In this document: piece after piece, positions 26,601 through 37,254 of the stretch
Layout: each line of letters opens with the position of its first letter
Position numbering within the stretch: position 1 is the stretch's first letter
Assembly: GCA_037976565.1 (NCBI GenBank)
Contig: CP137684.1
Location: forward strand, 23,262,233 to 23,326,232
Origin: Mesocentrotus franciscanus
Lineage: Eukaryota; Echinodermata; Echinoidea; Camarodonta; Strongylocentrotidae
Direction of reading: 5' to 3'
DNA length: 64,000 nucleotides
Program-made: the position numbers and the translations under genes
Notes under the pieces: generated by a model
Told to the model about the DNA's origin: nothing
Seen by the model: only the letters and a program-made list of their open reading frames with translations
The model's database searches: none

Positions 26601-27885
26601 TAAAAACCTCATTCTGATACGAGTTTTAAGTTTTGAGCTGTTAACAACCAAAATGTGTCTAATGATTTGTTTTTGTTTTACTTTTAGTACACAGACATAT
26701 TTTTCTTTATCACACTTCAGGGGCAAATACCTCCAGGACAGCCAGGACATAGCCATATGAGATAATTAGACCCTAAACTGCTAGGCTGACTGCCCTCCCC
26801 CCAAAAATAATCTACTATAAGAGTATGAAAAAGGAGATTTACCAATTTTCTGTAGCCTTTCTTAATCACTAATCCAAATGTTGAACTTAGGTTACTGCTG
26901 TTTAGAGAATATATTGTGAAAGTGGGATGGGTTGCAGGTGGCAATGGTGTGTTGGTTGACAATTGCATTTGAAAGTTCATGCTCTTCTATGGGGCAACTT
27001 ACTTCAGACACTGTCATCTGGCCTCTGAGCTTTAGACAGCAAGGTCCTTGTCCTGTCTTCTATATCCTCATGAGCTTCTCATGCTACTCTTCCTTTGCAT
27101 GAAATGCATTGCATGTACAGGCACCTGTTTGTATATAGAGACATACAATGATTTCACACTTATGGCATGTTCATGAAAGCAGTGTACATTAATAATTATA
27201 AAGTGAACATCGGGGTACGGTTTTTGCAGAAATTTTTGAACTTTCAGTAAAGGTGCAATAAAATATCAACTTTGAACAATAGGGTAACCTGACTTTGGGT
27301 CTGGCAGACTGGCAATGTTTAATACATTAAGGGTTGACATTATGTTTAGCAATGGATCCAGGATTAAGGTTAAGAATTCATTTTGTGTTACAACATAACC
27401 AGTAAACAATTGCCAATAGAGCATGTCGTAAAAGCAGTTACTTCTTTTAATTGTTAATATAGTGCTACATTTTGCAAACTGCAGGTCAGTGTATTTATTA
27501 CTTTACTAAAGCTATTGTAAATGATAGAAAGAAGTGTTGAATATTATTTTCCTTCCACTCTTCATCATGTTGCTGCTATCACAATACAGAGGAAGATTTT
27601 CAAACTGCCAATGATGAGCAAGATACAATCAGCTCCACCAGCACATGGATTGCTGGAAAATCCGGTTGTACGACACTTGCTCCCGAGACAACTGCTCCAC
27701 ATCAATTTCCTACACTATTAAACCAAATACTGAACTTCATCCCTGGACCCAAAACTAGACCTAACCCTTACTCTAAACCACCTCAATCTCAATTACAACC
27801 CTCAGCCCAACCCTACACTTTTGACTATATAAAGCCTGGAGCAGTCGCTGCAGGAGCAAATGTCGTCTTAACCTTAATGCCATGA
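20605..27885 (+). CDS. Tentative two-exon gene, unknown acidic/proline-rich protein
   Basis: Join 20605-20686 and 27590-27885, 125 codons plus TGA. Exon 1 starts ATGGTGACC and encodes SSDGFDGDSDDEPLSMLV before an AAAG|GTATC donor (phase 1). The second segment follows a good pyrimidine-rich acceptor (...CACAATACAG) in the matching phase and begins EDFQTANDEQDTISSTST. Its C-terminal half is proline-rich and partly resembles CCTAAC-type low-complexity DNA, so openness there is weak evidence. No family is recognised. The ~6.9-kb intron is full of repeats and may hide other exons. Joining these two segments is my inference. Confidence 0.3.
21003..22240. mobile_element. Dispersed repeat, GGTGGTCTGTCGG family
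   Basis: Begins with a near-palindrome, GGTGGTCTGTCGG followed by TATCGACAGATCACC. It continues with many AAGGTCA words (21195-21350) and GCGCGCGT stretches. The segment around 21835-21905 (TCTTCCAAATTTTGATATGT) recurs at 35430-35450, where a copy ends CAGACCACCTAATTCGT. Internal frames are not recognised as proteins. Confidence 0.5.
22250..22320 (+). tRNA. tRNA-like sequence, probably a pseudogene or SINE head
   Basis: TATAGTGGTCATAGCACTTG resembles an A-box/D-arm region and GTTCGATTCC is a good B box. The would-be anticodon loop reads CTCCCAT (Gly-CCC-like). The acceptor and anticodon stems do not pair, so it is not a functional tRNA. A 17-T run follows directly. Confidence 0.4.
22617..23660. 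repeat. ATGGTA-type satellite block, orientation reversing in the middle
   Basis: The left half is built of ACCATT words. Its regular core (22880-23290) has ~26-bp units combining ACCATTGGCCTACCATTC and ACCATCC. From about 23350 the same words appear as the complement (AATGGT). The left edge (CCCTTACAAAAAAA, ~22600) matches the inverted right edge of the block at 34.07-34.9 kb, so both belong to one element family. Open frames here are repeat translations. Confidence 0.85.
23661..24918. other. AT-rich DNA, nothing recognised
   Basis: Several short minus-strand frames (24291-24602, 24659-24859) lack motifs and exon-like boundaries. Confidence 0.4.
24919..25356. mobile_element. 438-bp fold-back MITE
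   Basis: Almost the whole element is a palindrome. The arms (about 24919-25130 and 25148-25356) start CAGTAGGCTTACGGTTGCAC and end with the complement. Shared internal motifs include GGACTGTTGGTAATCTT and GTAGTAGGGGCT. The flanks carry ATA on both sides, a possible short target duplication. There is no coding content. Confidence 0.8.
25357..27589. other. AT-rich DNA with weak minus-strand exon-like segments
   Basis: Two minus-strand segments have exon-like edges. One lies near 26040-26193, after an ATTTTATTCAG acceptor, and reads GLSELVTKMQVDLSEVGAEE. A 57-nt piece near 27001-27060 ends at a GTAAGT donor. Their phases do not connect to each other or to 28519-28627, and the first also has an open + frame, so I do not call them genes. 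Confidence 0.25.
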
Positions 27886-28518
27886 CAGACTCACATGTTA
27901 TGAGGTTATCTCTGTTTCTAAATTCTTTCCCAGACTTTATTGAAAAATATTGTAATATTCATTATGAATTACCAGTCCATTGTGCATTGCTCCTATATTG
28001 TCAGACACAAGGGCCATCGCTTCGAGGTAAGGGGCAGAACATCAAAACTGGAACCTTGAGGCACCCCATGATCTCCTCTTTCTCAATCCCTGGAACAGAA
28101 TTATAAACAATTCAATAAATATTAACTGAATATGTAAGAAAATACAAATAAAAAAGCATTATTTATTACTTCAGTTGTCTTCAATGTTTACTTTTTCAGC
28201 AAAATTGGAAGATCAATTATTTTTCTTTTGCTTGCCATTCCATTTCATGTATTGGACCCCCTTCTACATGACCTTCAAATGTTAATTCTAAAAAAATATT
28301 GGAAGTTAAAATACATTTTAAATAAAATCTACAGCAACTTGTTAGTATACATGTTGATGTACGCATAGCTTAACCACCCCTGAATGGATACTTCTCAAAC
28401 CGGCCCTTTGCATCTGCCTCCAACTTGGCCTTGACCTTGACCTCACTCATTTCAAAATTTCCTTTCACTTGACAAACTAAACAGATCAAGTTAAAAATCA
28501 AAGGTAAAACATGTTTAC

Positions 28519-28627
28519 CTTCTCATTAGTCTTGTGGTGGTCTGTTTTCTCCAGGACATTCTTGCTTCAAGCACAAACTCAAAGAGGCAAGCATTTGGTA
28601 CTGCCACAAGTTCTTCTGTACATTTTC
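28519..28627 (-). CDS. Candidate exon, unknown product
   Basis: 109 nt between CTCTCTTTACAG and an AG|GTAAAC donor on the minus strand, phase 1 to 2, reading KCTEELVAVPNACLFEFVLE and on to TTTRLMR. The same DNA also has a strong + strand acceptor (TCTGTTTTCTCCAG at 28554) and an open 25-codon frame, so the strand is unresolved. The right end lies at the start of the ~1.9-kb duplication (the second copy begins 30972). No family is recognised. Confidence 0.3.
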
Positions 28628-29154
28628 CTGTAAAGAGAGGGAAATTAAATCCTTAGAATAACAAAATGAGCATGATCATCAAAAGAGAGGGTTAAATCTT
28701 TAGTCTAGAAATAGAATAGAATGAGCATGATCATTTAAACATTGATTGATGAGCATTTGCAGAATTAATCGTGCTAATTTAATTTGGATATTGTCTTTAC
28801 TAAAATTACTATTTTACCAACATTGAAAATTATGTTCAATTTTTTGATCTAGATCTACATACATGTAGGTGATGTTTATTAAATCCGACAGCCAACTCCG
28901 GATATAATTAACAGCATCGAATGACAGTATGGACTTATACAATAATGCGGGTCTAGCCCGGGCGCTACAGGCAGCTTCCGCTCTCGACTCGCCTACTACT
29001 ATACTGGCGCACGAAATTAATATTGGACAGTCACTCGCACACGAGCTCTCATAATCAATCTTTGTTTAACCGCCGGAAAAGTATTCAAATATAAAAGAGC
29101 ACATAGATATAAATATTATTCTTCGTATTGGGAATAAATATGACATGTACTTAC

Positions 29155-29330
29155 GGGATTTCTACGTAGGATCTAAAGCCATTTCAAGCACGGACGAAGT
29201 TCAAATGGTAGTTCAAATAGCCTACCGGCTACCGCAAGGGACGATGGGATGGAAAAGAGAGCAAGAGCGCCGCTAACGTCTGAACGCCACCATGCGAAAC
29301 GCTAGCAGCCGACGCACTGTACTTGCACCA
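29155..29330 (-). promoter_or_regulatory. GC-richer segment, possible promoter/5' exon
   Basis: A CpG-richer island in AT-rich DNA. On the minus strand it ends CCC|GTAAGTAC, a consensus donor at 29154. It could be a noncoding first exon of a minus-strand gene leading to 28519-28627. The same structure is in the second copy (about 31518-31720). Confidence 0.25.
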
Positions 29331-29963
29331 ATGCACAGGTTCGAATTAACGTTCTCTATTATACTCATTCATGGTGTTAGATTTGCAGATCGTAATGGAA
29401 AAAAGATAAAATACAAAGGCCATTGTTTGAAGAATGAGTAAGGAGAGCTGACAAAATAAAATAGAGATAGAAGATGAAGAGATTTAAGGGGGAAAAATGC
29501 TACATCACGAGATGGAGGATGAAAGTGTAAAACTAGAGAATGATGTGATAAGAACTAAAGATAAAATATGATGAATAATTATCCCTCATGTCAAACGTCC
29601 TGAACATATAACAATCTGTTTTATTGTCACACATCTCTTCCTCCACTATTCTAAAGATTTGCTCAACAGGATCTCTTCCCTCATTCTTATTTATACTTTA
29701 ATTGCTCAAAAAATCACAACTCTGAATAGATTCAAAGTTTCTCTCCAAGCCATCACTCATTTATCTTGCTTCATCTAATCTTGGAATTTCTCATGAGTAA
29801 TTAAGACATTTTCTCTCCTTTTTATCTCTTCCTCCTGTTTCTCTCCCAAAACTTACAAAATTGTCTTAGACAACAGAAATACATAGATACAAGATCATTT
29901 TATTGTATTAAAGATTGTATATTGTTTTATTTCATTTTTTCTCACACTATTATGAGAAGCAAT

Positions 29964-30471
29964 CAGGGGCGGCGATCCGGGGTCGGAGGGAATCATTCCA
30001 CCCTGAAAATTTGAAAAAGTGCCAAAAAATGTATAGCAAATACTAAAGGTTGCAACACACTTTTAGGCTCTGGAGGGCCCAAGAGTGCAGCGTTTAGACA
30101 AATAAAAATTGCAAAAATCTTCTCGCTCAGGCTATCCCTCTCATAATATCCTTCAAAATGTACAAGTAAATACTGTACCAAGAAAAGTGAAGTGTGAAAA
30201 AAGTATATTGCTTGTTTTTATACTATAGTTTTGCTAAGGAATGTAATTTTTTAATACAAAAAAACTTCAAAAACCTGTGAGGACTGAGGGTATTCACTTC
30301 CGTCACCTTTACCCCTCTTGTTCACTATGCTCCCTCACTTGCGTAGGCCTACTGATAGGGAGGGGCTTGGGGCAGTTCCCAAAACAAAATGCATGATGGC
30401 ATGATTTTTCACTGAGCTGGGGCTCTGGCCCCTAGTTTGCTCATCTGACCGTAATTAAATGCCTAAAACCC
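29964..30471. mobile_element. hAT-like element, copy cut by the assembly gap
   Basis: Starts CAGGGGCGGCGATCCGG directly after GAAGCAAT, as in the complete copy at 32348, and runs into the N block. Confidence 0.7.
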
Positions 30472-30971
30472 NNNNNNNNNNNNNNNNNNNNNNNNNNNNN
30501 NNNNNNNNNNNNNNNNNNNNNNNNNNNNNNNNNNNNNNNNNNNNNNNNNNNNNNNNNNNNNNNNNNNNNNNNNNNNNNNNNNNNNNNNNNNNNNNNNNNN
30601 NNNNNNNNNNNNNNNNNNNNNNNNNNNNNNNNNNNNNNNNNNNNNNNNNNNNNNNNNNNNNNNNNNNNNNNNNNNNNNNNNNNNNNNNNNNNNNNNNNNN
30701 NNNNNNNNNNNNNNNNNNNNNNNNNNNNNNNNNNNNNNNNNNNNNNNNNNNNNNNNNNNNNNNNNNNNNNNNNNNNNNNNNNNNNNNNNNNNNNNNNNNN
30801 NNNNNNNNNNNNNNNNNNNNNNNNNNNNNNNNNNNNNNNNNNNNNNNNNNNNNNNNNNNNNNNNNNNNNNNNNNNNNNNNNNNNNNNNNNNNNNNNNNNN
30901 NNNNNNNNNNNNNNNNNNNNNNNNNNNNNNNNNNNNNNNNNNNNNNNNNNNNNNNNNNNNNNNNNNNNNNN
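30472..30971. other. Assembly gap, 500 N
   Basis: A run of exactly 500 N, typical of a default gap size. Frames running through it are meaningless. Confidence 0.99.
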
Positions 30972-32860
30972 CACAAGTTCTTCTGTACATTTTCCTGTAA
31001 AAGAGAGGAAATTAAATCCTTAGAATAACAAAATGAGTATGATCATCAAAAGAGAGGGGAATTAAATCTGTAGTCTAGAAATAGAATAGAATGAGCATGA
31101 TCATTTAAACATTGATTGATGAGCATTTGCAGAATTAATCGTGCTAATTTAATTTGGATATTGTCTTTACTAAAATTACTATTTTACCAACATTGAAAAT
31201 TATGTTCAATTTTTGATCTAGATCTAGGCCTACATGTAGGTGATGTTTATTAAATCCGACAGCCAACTCCGGATATAATTAACAGCATCGAATGACAGTA
31301 TGGACTTATACAATAATGCCCGGGTCTAGCCGGGCGCTACAGGCAGCTTCCGCTCTCGACTCGCCTACTACTATACTGACGCACGAAATTAATATTGGAC
31401 AGTCACTCGCACACGAGCTCTCATAATCAATCTTTGTTTAACCGTCGGAAAAGTATTCAAATATAAAAGAGCACATAGATATAAATATTATTCTTCGTAT
31501 TGGGGAATAAATATGACATGTACTTACGGGATTTTCTACGTAGGATCTAAAGCCATTTCAAGCACGGACGAAGTTCAAATGGTAGTTAAGTTCAAATAGC
31601 CTACCGGCTACCGCAAGGGACGATGGGATGGAAAAGAGAGCAAGAGCGCCGCTAACGTCTGAACGCCACCATGCGAAACGCTAGCAGCCGACGCACTGTA
31701 CTTGCACCAATGCACAGGTTCGAATTAACGTTCTCTATTTATACTCATTCATGGTGTTAGATTTGCCGATCGTAATGGAAAAAAGATAAAATACAAAGGC
31801 CATTGTTTGAAGAATGAGTAAGGAGAGCTGACAAAATAAAATAGACATAGAAGATGAAGAGATTTAAGGGGGAAAAATGCTACATCACGAGATGGAGGAT
31901 GAAAGTGTAAAACTAGAGAATGATGTGATAAGAACTAAAGATAAAATATGATGAATAATTATCCCTCATGTCAAACGTCCTGAACATATAACAATCTGTT
32001 TTATTGTCACACATCTCTTCCTCCACTATTCTAAAGATTTGCTCAACAGGATCTCTTCCCTCATTCTTATTTATACTTTAATTGCTCAAAAAATCACAAC
32101 TCTGAATAGATTCAAAGTTTCTCTCCAAGCCATCACTCATCATCTTGCTTCATCTAATCTTGGAATTTCTCATGAGTAATTAAGACATTTTCTCTCCTTT
32201 TTATCTCTTCCTCCTGTTTCTCGCCCAAAACTTACAAAATTGTCTTAGACAACAGAAATACATAGATACAAGATCATTTTAAACATGTATTAAAGATTGT
32301 ATATTGTTTTATTTCATTTTTTTTCTCACACTATTATGAGAAGCAATCAGGGGCGGCGATCCGGGGGTCGGGGGGGAATCATTCCCCCCTGAAAATTTGA
32401 AAAAGTGCCAAAAAATGTATAGCAAATACTAAAGGTTGCAACACACTTTTAGGCTCTGGAGGGCCCAAGAGTGCAGCGTTTAGACAAATAAAAATTTGCA
32501 AAAATCTTCTCGCTCGGGAGCTATGCTCCCTCTCCTAATATCCTTCAAAATGTACAAGTAAATACCAAGAAAAGTGAAGTGTGAAAAAAGTATATTGCTT
32601 GTTTTTATACTATAGTTTTGCTAAGGAATGTAATTTTTTAATACAAAAACTTCAAAAACCTGTGAGGACTGAGGGGTATTCACTTCCGTCACCTTTACCC
32701 CTCTTGTTCACTATGCTCCCTCGCACTTGCGTAGGCCTACTGATAGGGGAGGGGCTTGGGGCAGTTCCCAAAACAAAATGCATGATGGCATGATTTTTCA
32801 CTGAGCTTCCGGGGCTCTGCCCTGGTTGCTCATCTGACCGTAATTAAATGCCTAAAACCC
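30972..32860. repeat. Second copy of the ~1.9-kb duplication, right of the gap
   Basis: See 28605-30471. It continues beyond the first copy into the rest of the hAT-like element, which contains its own internal duplication of TGCTCATCTGACCGTAATTA (32827 and 32944). This is a likely reason for the broken assembly. Confidence 0.85.
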
Positions 32861-33246
32861 CTGAGCTTCTGGGGCTCTGCACCCTGGACCCCACTCCAAT
32901 TAGTGACCTGCATGCCAGTGTCACAAATAAGGTATAAGAATATGCTCATCTGACCGTAATTAAATGCCTAAAACCCCTGAGCTTCATGGGTCTCACCCTT
33001 GACCCCGCCGGGGCTTTGCCCCTGGACCCCACGTCAATTTACGCTCCACTTGCTTCGCTTGCTTTGCTCTACCTGATCGTAAATACTTTAGCCCCCCCCC
33101 CCACTTTGAAAAACGTTCTGCGGGGCCTGCATGTAACATGTAAGAGTGCATGGTGGTGATGCGGATTTTTTTTTCTGCCCCAAACGTTTTTGCTCATTGC
33201 GCCACGTACTGCTCCTCGTCCCTCGCATCTCGTCCCCCCGCCCCTG
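32348..33246. mobile_element. hAT-like non-autonomous element with intact 8-bp target duplication
   Basis: Begins CAGGGGCGG and ends CCGCCCCTG, flanked on both sides by GAAGCAAT (32340-32347 and 33247-33254). An 8-bp duplication plus CAGNGGC-type ends is typical of hAT elements. No transposase is seen. The interior matches the copies at 14417 and 29964. Confidence 0.8.
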
Positions 33247-33254
33247 GAAGCAAT

Positions 33255-33940
33255 GAAAACAATTGTCACATCATAAAAAAATAAGTATATGCTTCATACA
33301 AGATTCTTGGCATTAGTATTAAGATGTGGTAATTCCACATAGTACATGTTTGTATATTTTACATTAGTTAACAATCAAATAATACGAGCCTCAATAATGT
33401 CAATTGAGACAAAATATAAGACAATCAAGAAATAGTAGACTGGCAATATAGCAATCAATGCGCATGATTTTATTTTGGCAATGAAAAGATGTCTTAATTC
33501 TGTCAACACTGAAAACAATTTCTAGATAACAATTTGTATTGTTATTAATTAAGACCTTTTGTTTAGCTGGCAATTATAGCAACCAATGCACATGATTCAC
33601 TTACTGTTTATTTCAATTCAACAATTTTTCTTTAAACAATGAAGGTTTAAATACTCAACACAGTGATTAAAGACCCTTTCCAATCAAGAAAAAAGTACTG
33701 TTTAGATGGAAAAATAGATGGTGGGTTGGGTGTCCGGACAATTATTAGTTTCATGAACAGATTTTCACTTCTATGAGAGATTGCCATAGTCGTAATTAGA
33801 TTTGTTATAGATATCAAATTTGTTATAGTAAGTCAAATGGTTTATGAAACGGGCCCCAGATGGATGTCGGTATTTCCGCAGTAAAACGTCTTTTGATTAA
33901 CTTACTCTTTACATTGATGTATATTTCATATGTATTGTAA
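33255..33940. other. AT-rich DNA, nothing recognised
   Basis: No exon-like frame or complete element is seen. Confidence 0.4.
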
Positions 33941-34075
33941 TTTATGTGTTTAAGTGAATTTTTGTTTTGTTTGATATGTAATTGTTTATCATTGTATTTT
34001 GTTTGTCTAGCACTTAGAGATTTCGGTGGTAAGCGCTTTATAAGCACCGTATTCATTATTATTATTATTACCTTT
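33941..34075 (+). mobile_element. 3' tail of a LINE/SINE ending in (ATT)n
   Basis: CACTTAGAGATTTCGGTGG, TAAGCGCTTTATAAGCACC and an ATT repeat resemble the tails at 47.9 kb and 54.8 kb. This is a 5'-truncated retroposon end. Confidence 0.55.
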
Positions 34076-34905
34076 GAAACACCATTCACCATATACAGAC
34101 TGTACACGCTTAAACACTATTTACCAGTCACTACCATTTACCATAAGTAATTACCATTGAAATACCATTTAAAATTAAGTCACTACCATCGAAGTACATA
34201 TGTACCAATTATCATTTAGTCACTACCACTGAAACACCATTCACAATTTAGTCACTAATACCATATACCATAAAGTCACGGTGAAACACCATAACCATTA
34301 AGTCACTACCACTGAAACAGCATTACCATTTAGTCAATACCATTGAAAAACCATTTAACAAAGACATGTATCACAGAAATATGCATTCACCGTGAAGATT
34401 CCACCATTGAAACGTACACCATTGACCATATATACAAACTCCACCATTGAAACACCATTCAAGGCATCAGACGCCACCATATGAAACACCATTCACCATA
34501 CAATTCCAACATTGAAACACCATTCACCATACAGACTCTACCATTGAAACACCATTCACCATCATACGCCACCATTGGAACACCATTTAACAAAGACATG
34601 TATCACAGAAACACCATTCACCGTGAAGATTCCACCATTGAAACACCATTCACCATCAGACGCCACCATTGAAACACCATTCACCATAATTCCACCATTG
34701 AAGCACCATTCACCATACAGACTCTACCATTGAAACACCATTCACCATACAAACTCTACCATTGAAACACCACTCACCATCGTACACCACCATTGAAACA
34801 CCATTCACCATACAGAATCCACCATTGGAACACCATTGAAATACCATTTACCATTGACGCTACCATTCAAACACCATTCATTTACCATTAGGTTTTTTTG
34901 TAAGG
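34074..34905 (+). repeat. Second ATGGTA-type satellite block
   Basis: Units of ACCATTGAAACACCATTCACC with variable spacers. The right edge TTTTTTTGTAAGGG is the inverse of the left edge of the block at 22.6 kb. Open frames (34481-34672) are repeat translations. Confidence 0.85.
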
Positions 34906-34954
34906 GAAGGTATATGCATGTTTACGTCTCTCCCGTGGACATAGAATTGTTTAC

Positions 34955-35310
34955 TTGTCTATACTTCTCTCTTTCTCTATATTAAATTCTATTTATGCTG
35001 GATATATTGAATGCATCGTTCTCCATTGCATCTCTCTCTTTCTCCTCTCTCTTGCTCTGTTTCCCTTCTCTTCTCTTATTTTGCCCCTCTCCTTCTCTTG
35101 CTCTGTCTCTGCATATATATCTCTCTCTACTCTTTTACCCTCTCCCTCTCTCTCTGCCTCCCTCTACCTCGACCTCTTGCCTTGCCTCCCTCTTATTCTC
35201 TTGCTCTGTCTCCCTCTGCCTCTGCCCTTCTCTTTTTCTTCTCTCTCACCCTCTACCTCTCCCGCCTGCTCTGGTTCTCGTTCTCCTTCTATTATGTCTT
35301 GTAATGTTCC
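34955..35310. repeat. Pyrimidine-rich CT tract
   Basis: About 300 bp of CTCTCTCC/TCTTGCTCTG-like sequence. It gives three overlapping spurious + frames rich in Leu, Ser and Pro. Confidence 0.8.
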
Positions 35311-35314
35311 TTAA

Positions 35315-36702
35315 TTTTCTACAGCTCTGCCCTTTGCCCTTTGGCCTTGGAACTCAAAATACGAATTTGCATATTATGACGTCAGCATATTTATGGAAAA
35401 TTGATTGTATCTCTGTAAATATGGATCGATTTTCTTCCAAATTTTGATATGTTGTAGCTAAGACAATTTTTTTACAAGATCAGTTATTCAGATTACATAA
35501 CAGACCACCTAATTCGTCCTCATGACGAATTACATTTCTAGTTTATTATGTTTTTCTTTCTCTTATTTCCTTTTGCTTTCAAGCAGTCTAGATCAAGAAT
35601 CTTCGCTGCTTCAACCGCTATTGCTTGAATGACATACGTGTGAAGAAACTTCAAGAACTTTTGTTGAAGAGCATGATTGAGAAACTAGAGTCAATTACAT
35701 TGATCGTTGTAGCAATGCTTCAATGTTTCAATACCTCAACCTCTCTTTTATACTGTTTAATTGTAAACATTTTGAATATCATAAATACAGAAAACTCCAC
35801 TCATAATTTTAATTGTGTGTAGAATTCAGTAATTGCAATGAAATGGATTGATTATAAAATCAATGAATTGATTTAAAGTGAACTGGTAACATTGTCCATT
35901 ATTTCTAAAACAATGAACTGAATGGTCGTACCGGTGTCAGTTTTCTGTTACAGTATTGGAATGAACTCCTGCTAGCATAAATCTTTAATATTCAAATGTA
36001 TAGCTCAGAACAGCTATTTATCAGGTATACCTACCTCATCTTTAGAAATCAGTAATGCATATTAGAGTTTTGGATTTCAGTTCCATGAATTCTCATATCG
36101 TATCTATGTATTGAAGAATTTGTTTATCTATTTCTTTTAAATGTTTGTATTCACAGGGGTTGATGCCTTCATTAGAACATGAATATAAGTTACATTTCCA
36201 CAATTTGTTTTTCTGTCAAAACACAATGTTACTAGTTCACATTTAATGTTTTTATTTTTACTTCTCTAGTCATTCTCATCATAATTGTATTTTGTACTTC
36301 AAACTATCCTATAATCATACAATATAATGTTGCTGTTTTTAATTTATCTGTATGATGAGAAATGAAATTGTTTAGTCAAAATGATATTTCCATGTTTAAC
36401 ATGCATTGTTCAGCTGATAATTGTTTCGTCAAAGATTACGTGGTTGCCTGGGTGAAGATAACCTTTTAGCATTGGTAAACTTTGTAGCGTTTGAGACTGT
36501 GTACTAAATTTTATTGAAATTCCCTACAAAGAGATTGTGTTAACTGACTTGCTTCTGATACTCTACTCACAAACCATGAAAAACAGTGATGAACAAAAAA
36601 GTAATGATGATTATATTAGTCATATTTCCCATTGAAAAACTCCACCATCTTTGTTTTCATGAACTGCCTTATTTTGTTACGATCAACATGTAAACCTTTC
36701 AG
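35315..36702. other. AT-rich DNA with the end of a dispersed repeat
   Basis: About 35350-35545 is the end of the family described at 21.0-22.2 kb. A short frame after a pyrimidine-rich tract near 35583 (SLDQESSLLQPLLLE then stop) could be a terminal exon, but nothing supports it. The rest is featureless. Confidence 0.35.
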
Positions 36703-36780
36703 CCAGAACATGATAACCATGGCATGCAAGAAAGAGACTATACCACGCAGTACTGCTTTGAATACCTCTTTTGTCTTCAG
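36703..36780 (+). CDS. Candidate 78-nt exon, unknown gene
   Basis: An exon-like unit of 26 codons, phase 0 on both sides, between AACCTTTCAG and CTTCAG|GTAAAC. It reads PEHDNHGMQERDYTTQYCFE. It lies about 440 bp upstream of a GC-rich segment with its own ATG. I recognise no family, and no partner exon is evident. Confidence 0.3.
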
Positions 36781-36989
36781 GTAAACAATCTATGCAAATG
36801 ATGAACGTTAAAAAAAAGGAATTTATTTAGCAACCAGTATATTTCAGCATGCTAATGATGTAAAATTTGTTATTCATTTTGATTTTGGAATGGTATTTTG
36901 AATATAGACTTATTTCTTTATTGACTCATGGAGCTAAAAGACTAGGAGAGAAAACTGGATTAGGGTCCTTTGAACTATCCCTGGTGCCG

Positions 36990-37235
36990 CGGTCCCCAAG
37001 CGATCATTCCACTAAGCTGGATTAATGCCGCCTGGTCGCATCGGTGGTAAATAAGATCACATAGCGCATGCGCAAGGTCGGTTGATCAACCGGAACCGCT
37101 TGCATGTGCGGTGCATTGTAGGATATGTTTACATCCCGTAACATGGCAGCTTTTAAACCCGGGGTGTACTCAGAATTGGTTTGGACGGGGTGTGCCGCTC
37201 AAGCCTCGAAACCCCTACCAGGTCTCATCTCCCTG
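36990..37235 (+). promoter_or_regulatory. GC-rich segment with NRF1-like palindrome, possible promoter and first exon
   Basis: A GC-rich island containing GCGCATGCGCA (NRF1 consensus) and the palindrome GGTTGATCAACC. About 55 nt later a well-placed ATG (GTAACATGGC, 37142) begins MAAFKPGVYSELVWTGCAAQ. The downstream DNA soon becomes a LINE fragment, so any gene starting here is interrupted or spliced beyond it. Function unknown. Confidence 0.3.
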
Positions 37236-37254
37236 CCCCTACCCATTTTTTTCA

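Larger units (their letters stand above)
28605..30471. repeat. First copy of a ~1.9-kb near-identical duplication, left of the gap
   Basis: Aligns end to end with 30972-32860 with only scattered substitutions and small indels by eye. It is truncated by the N run. It includes a GC-richer segment (about 29155-29330) and the start of a hAT-like element at 29964. The duplication sits exactly around an assembly gap and is probably two haplotypes of one locus. Confidence 0.85.

Noticed and set aside
30441..31028. Open frames of about 175-190 codons on both strands
   Set aside because: They consist of the 500-N gap.
34955..35447. Leu/Ser-rich frames resembling membrane proteins
   Set aside because: Three overlapping frames of a CT-rich tract; hydrophobicity is compositional.
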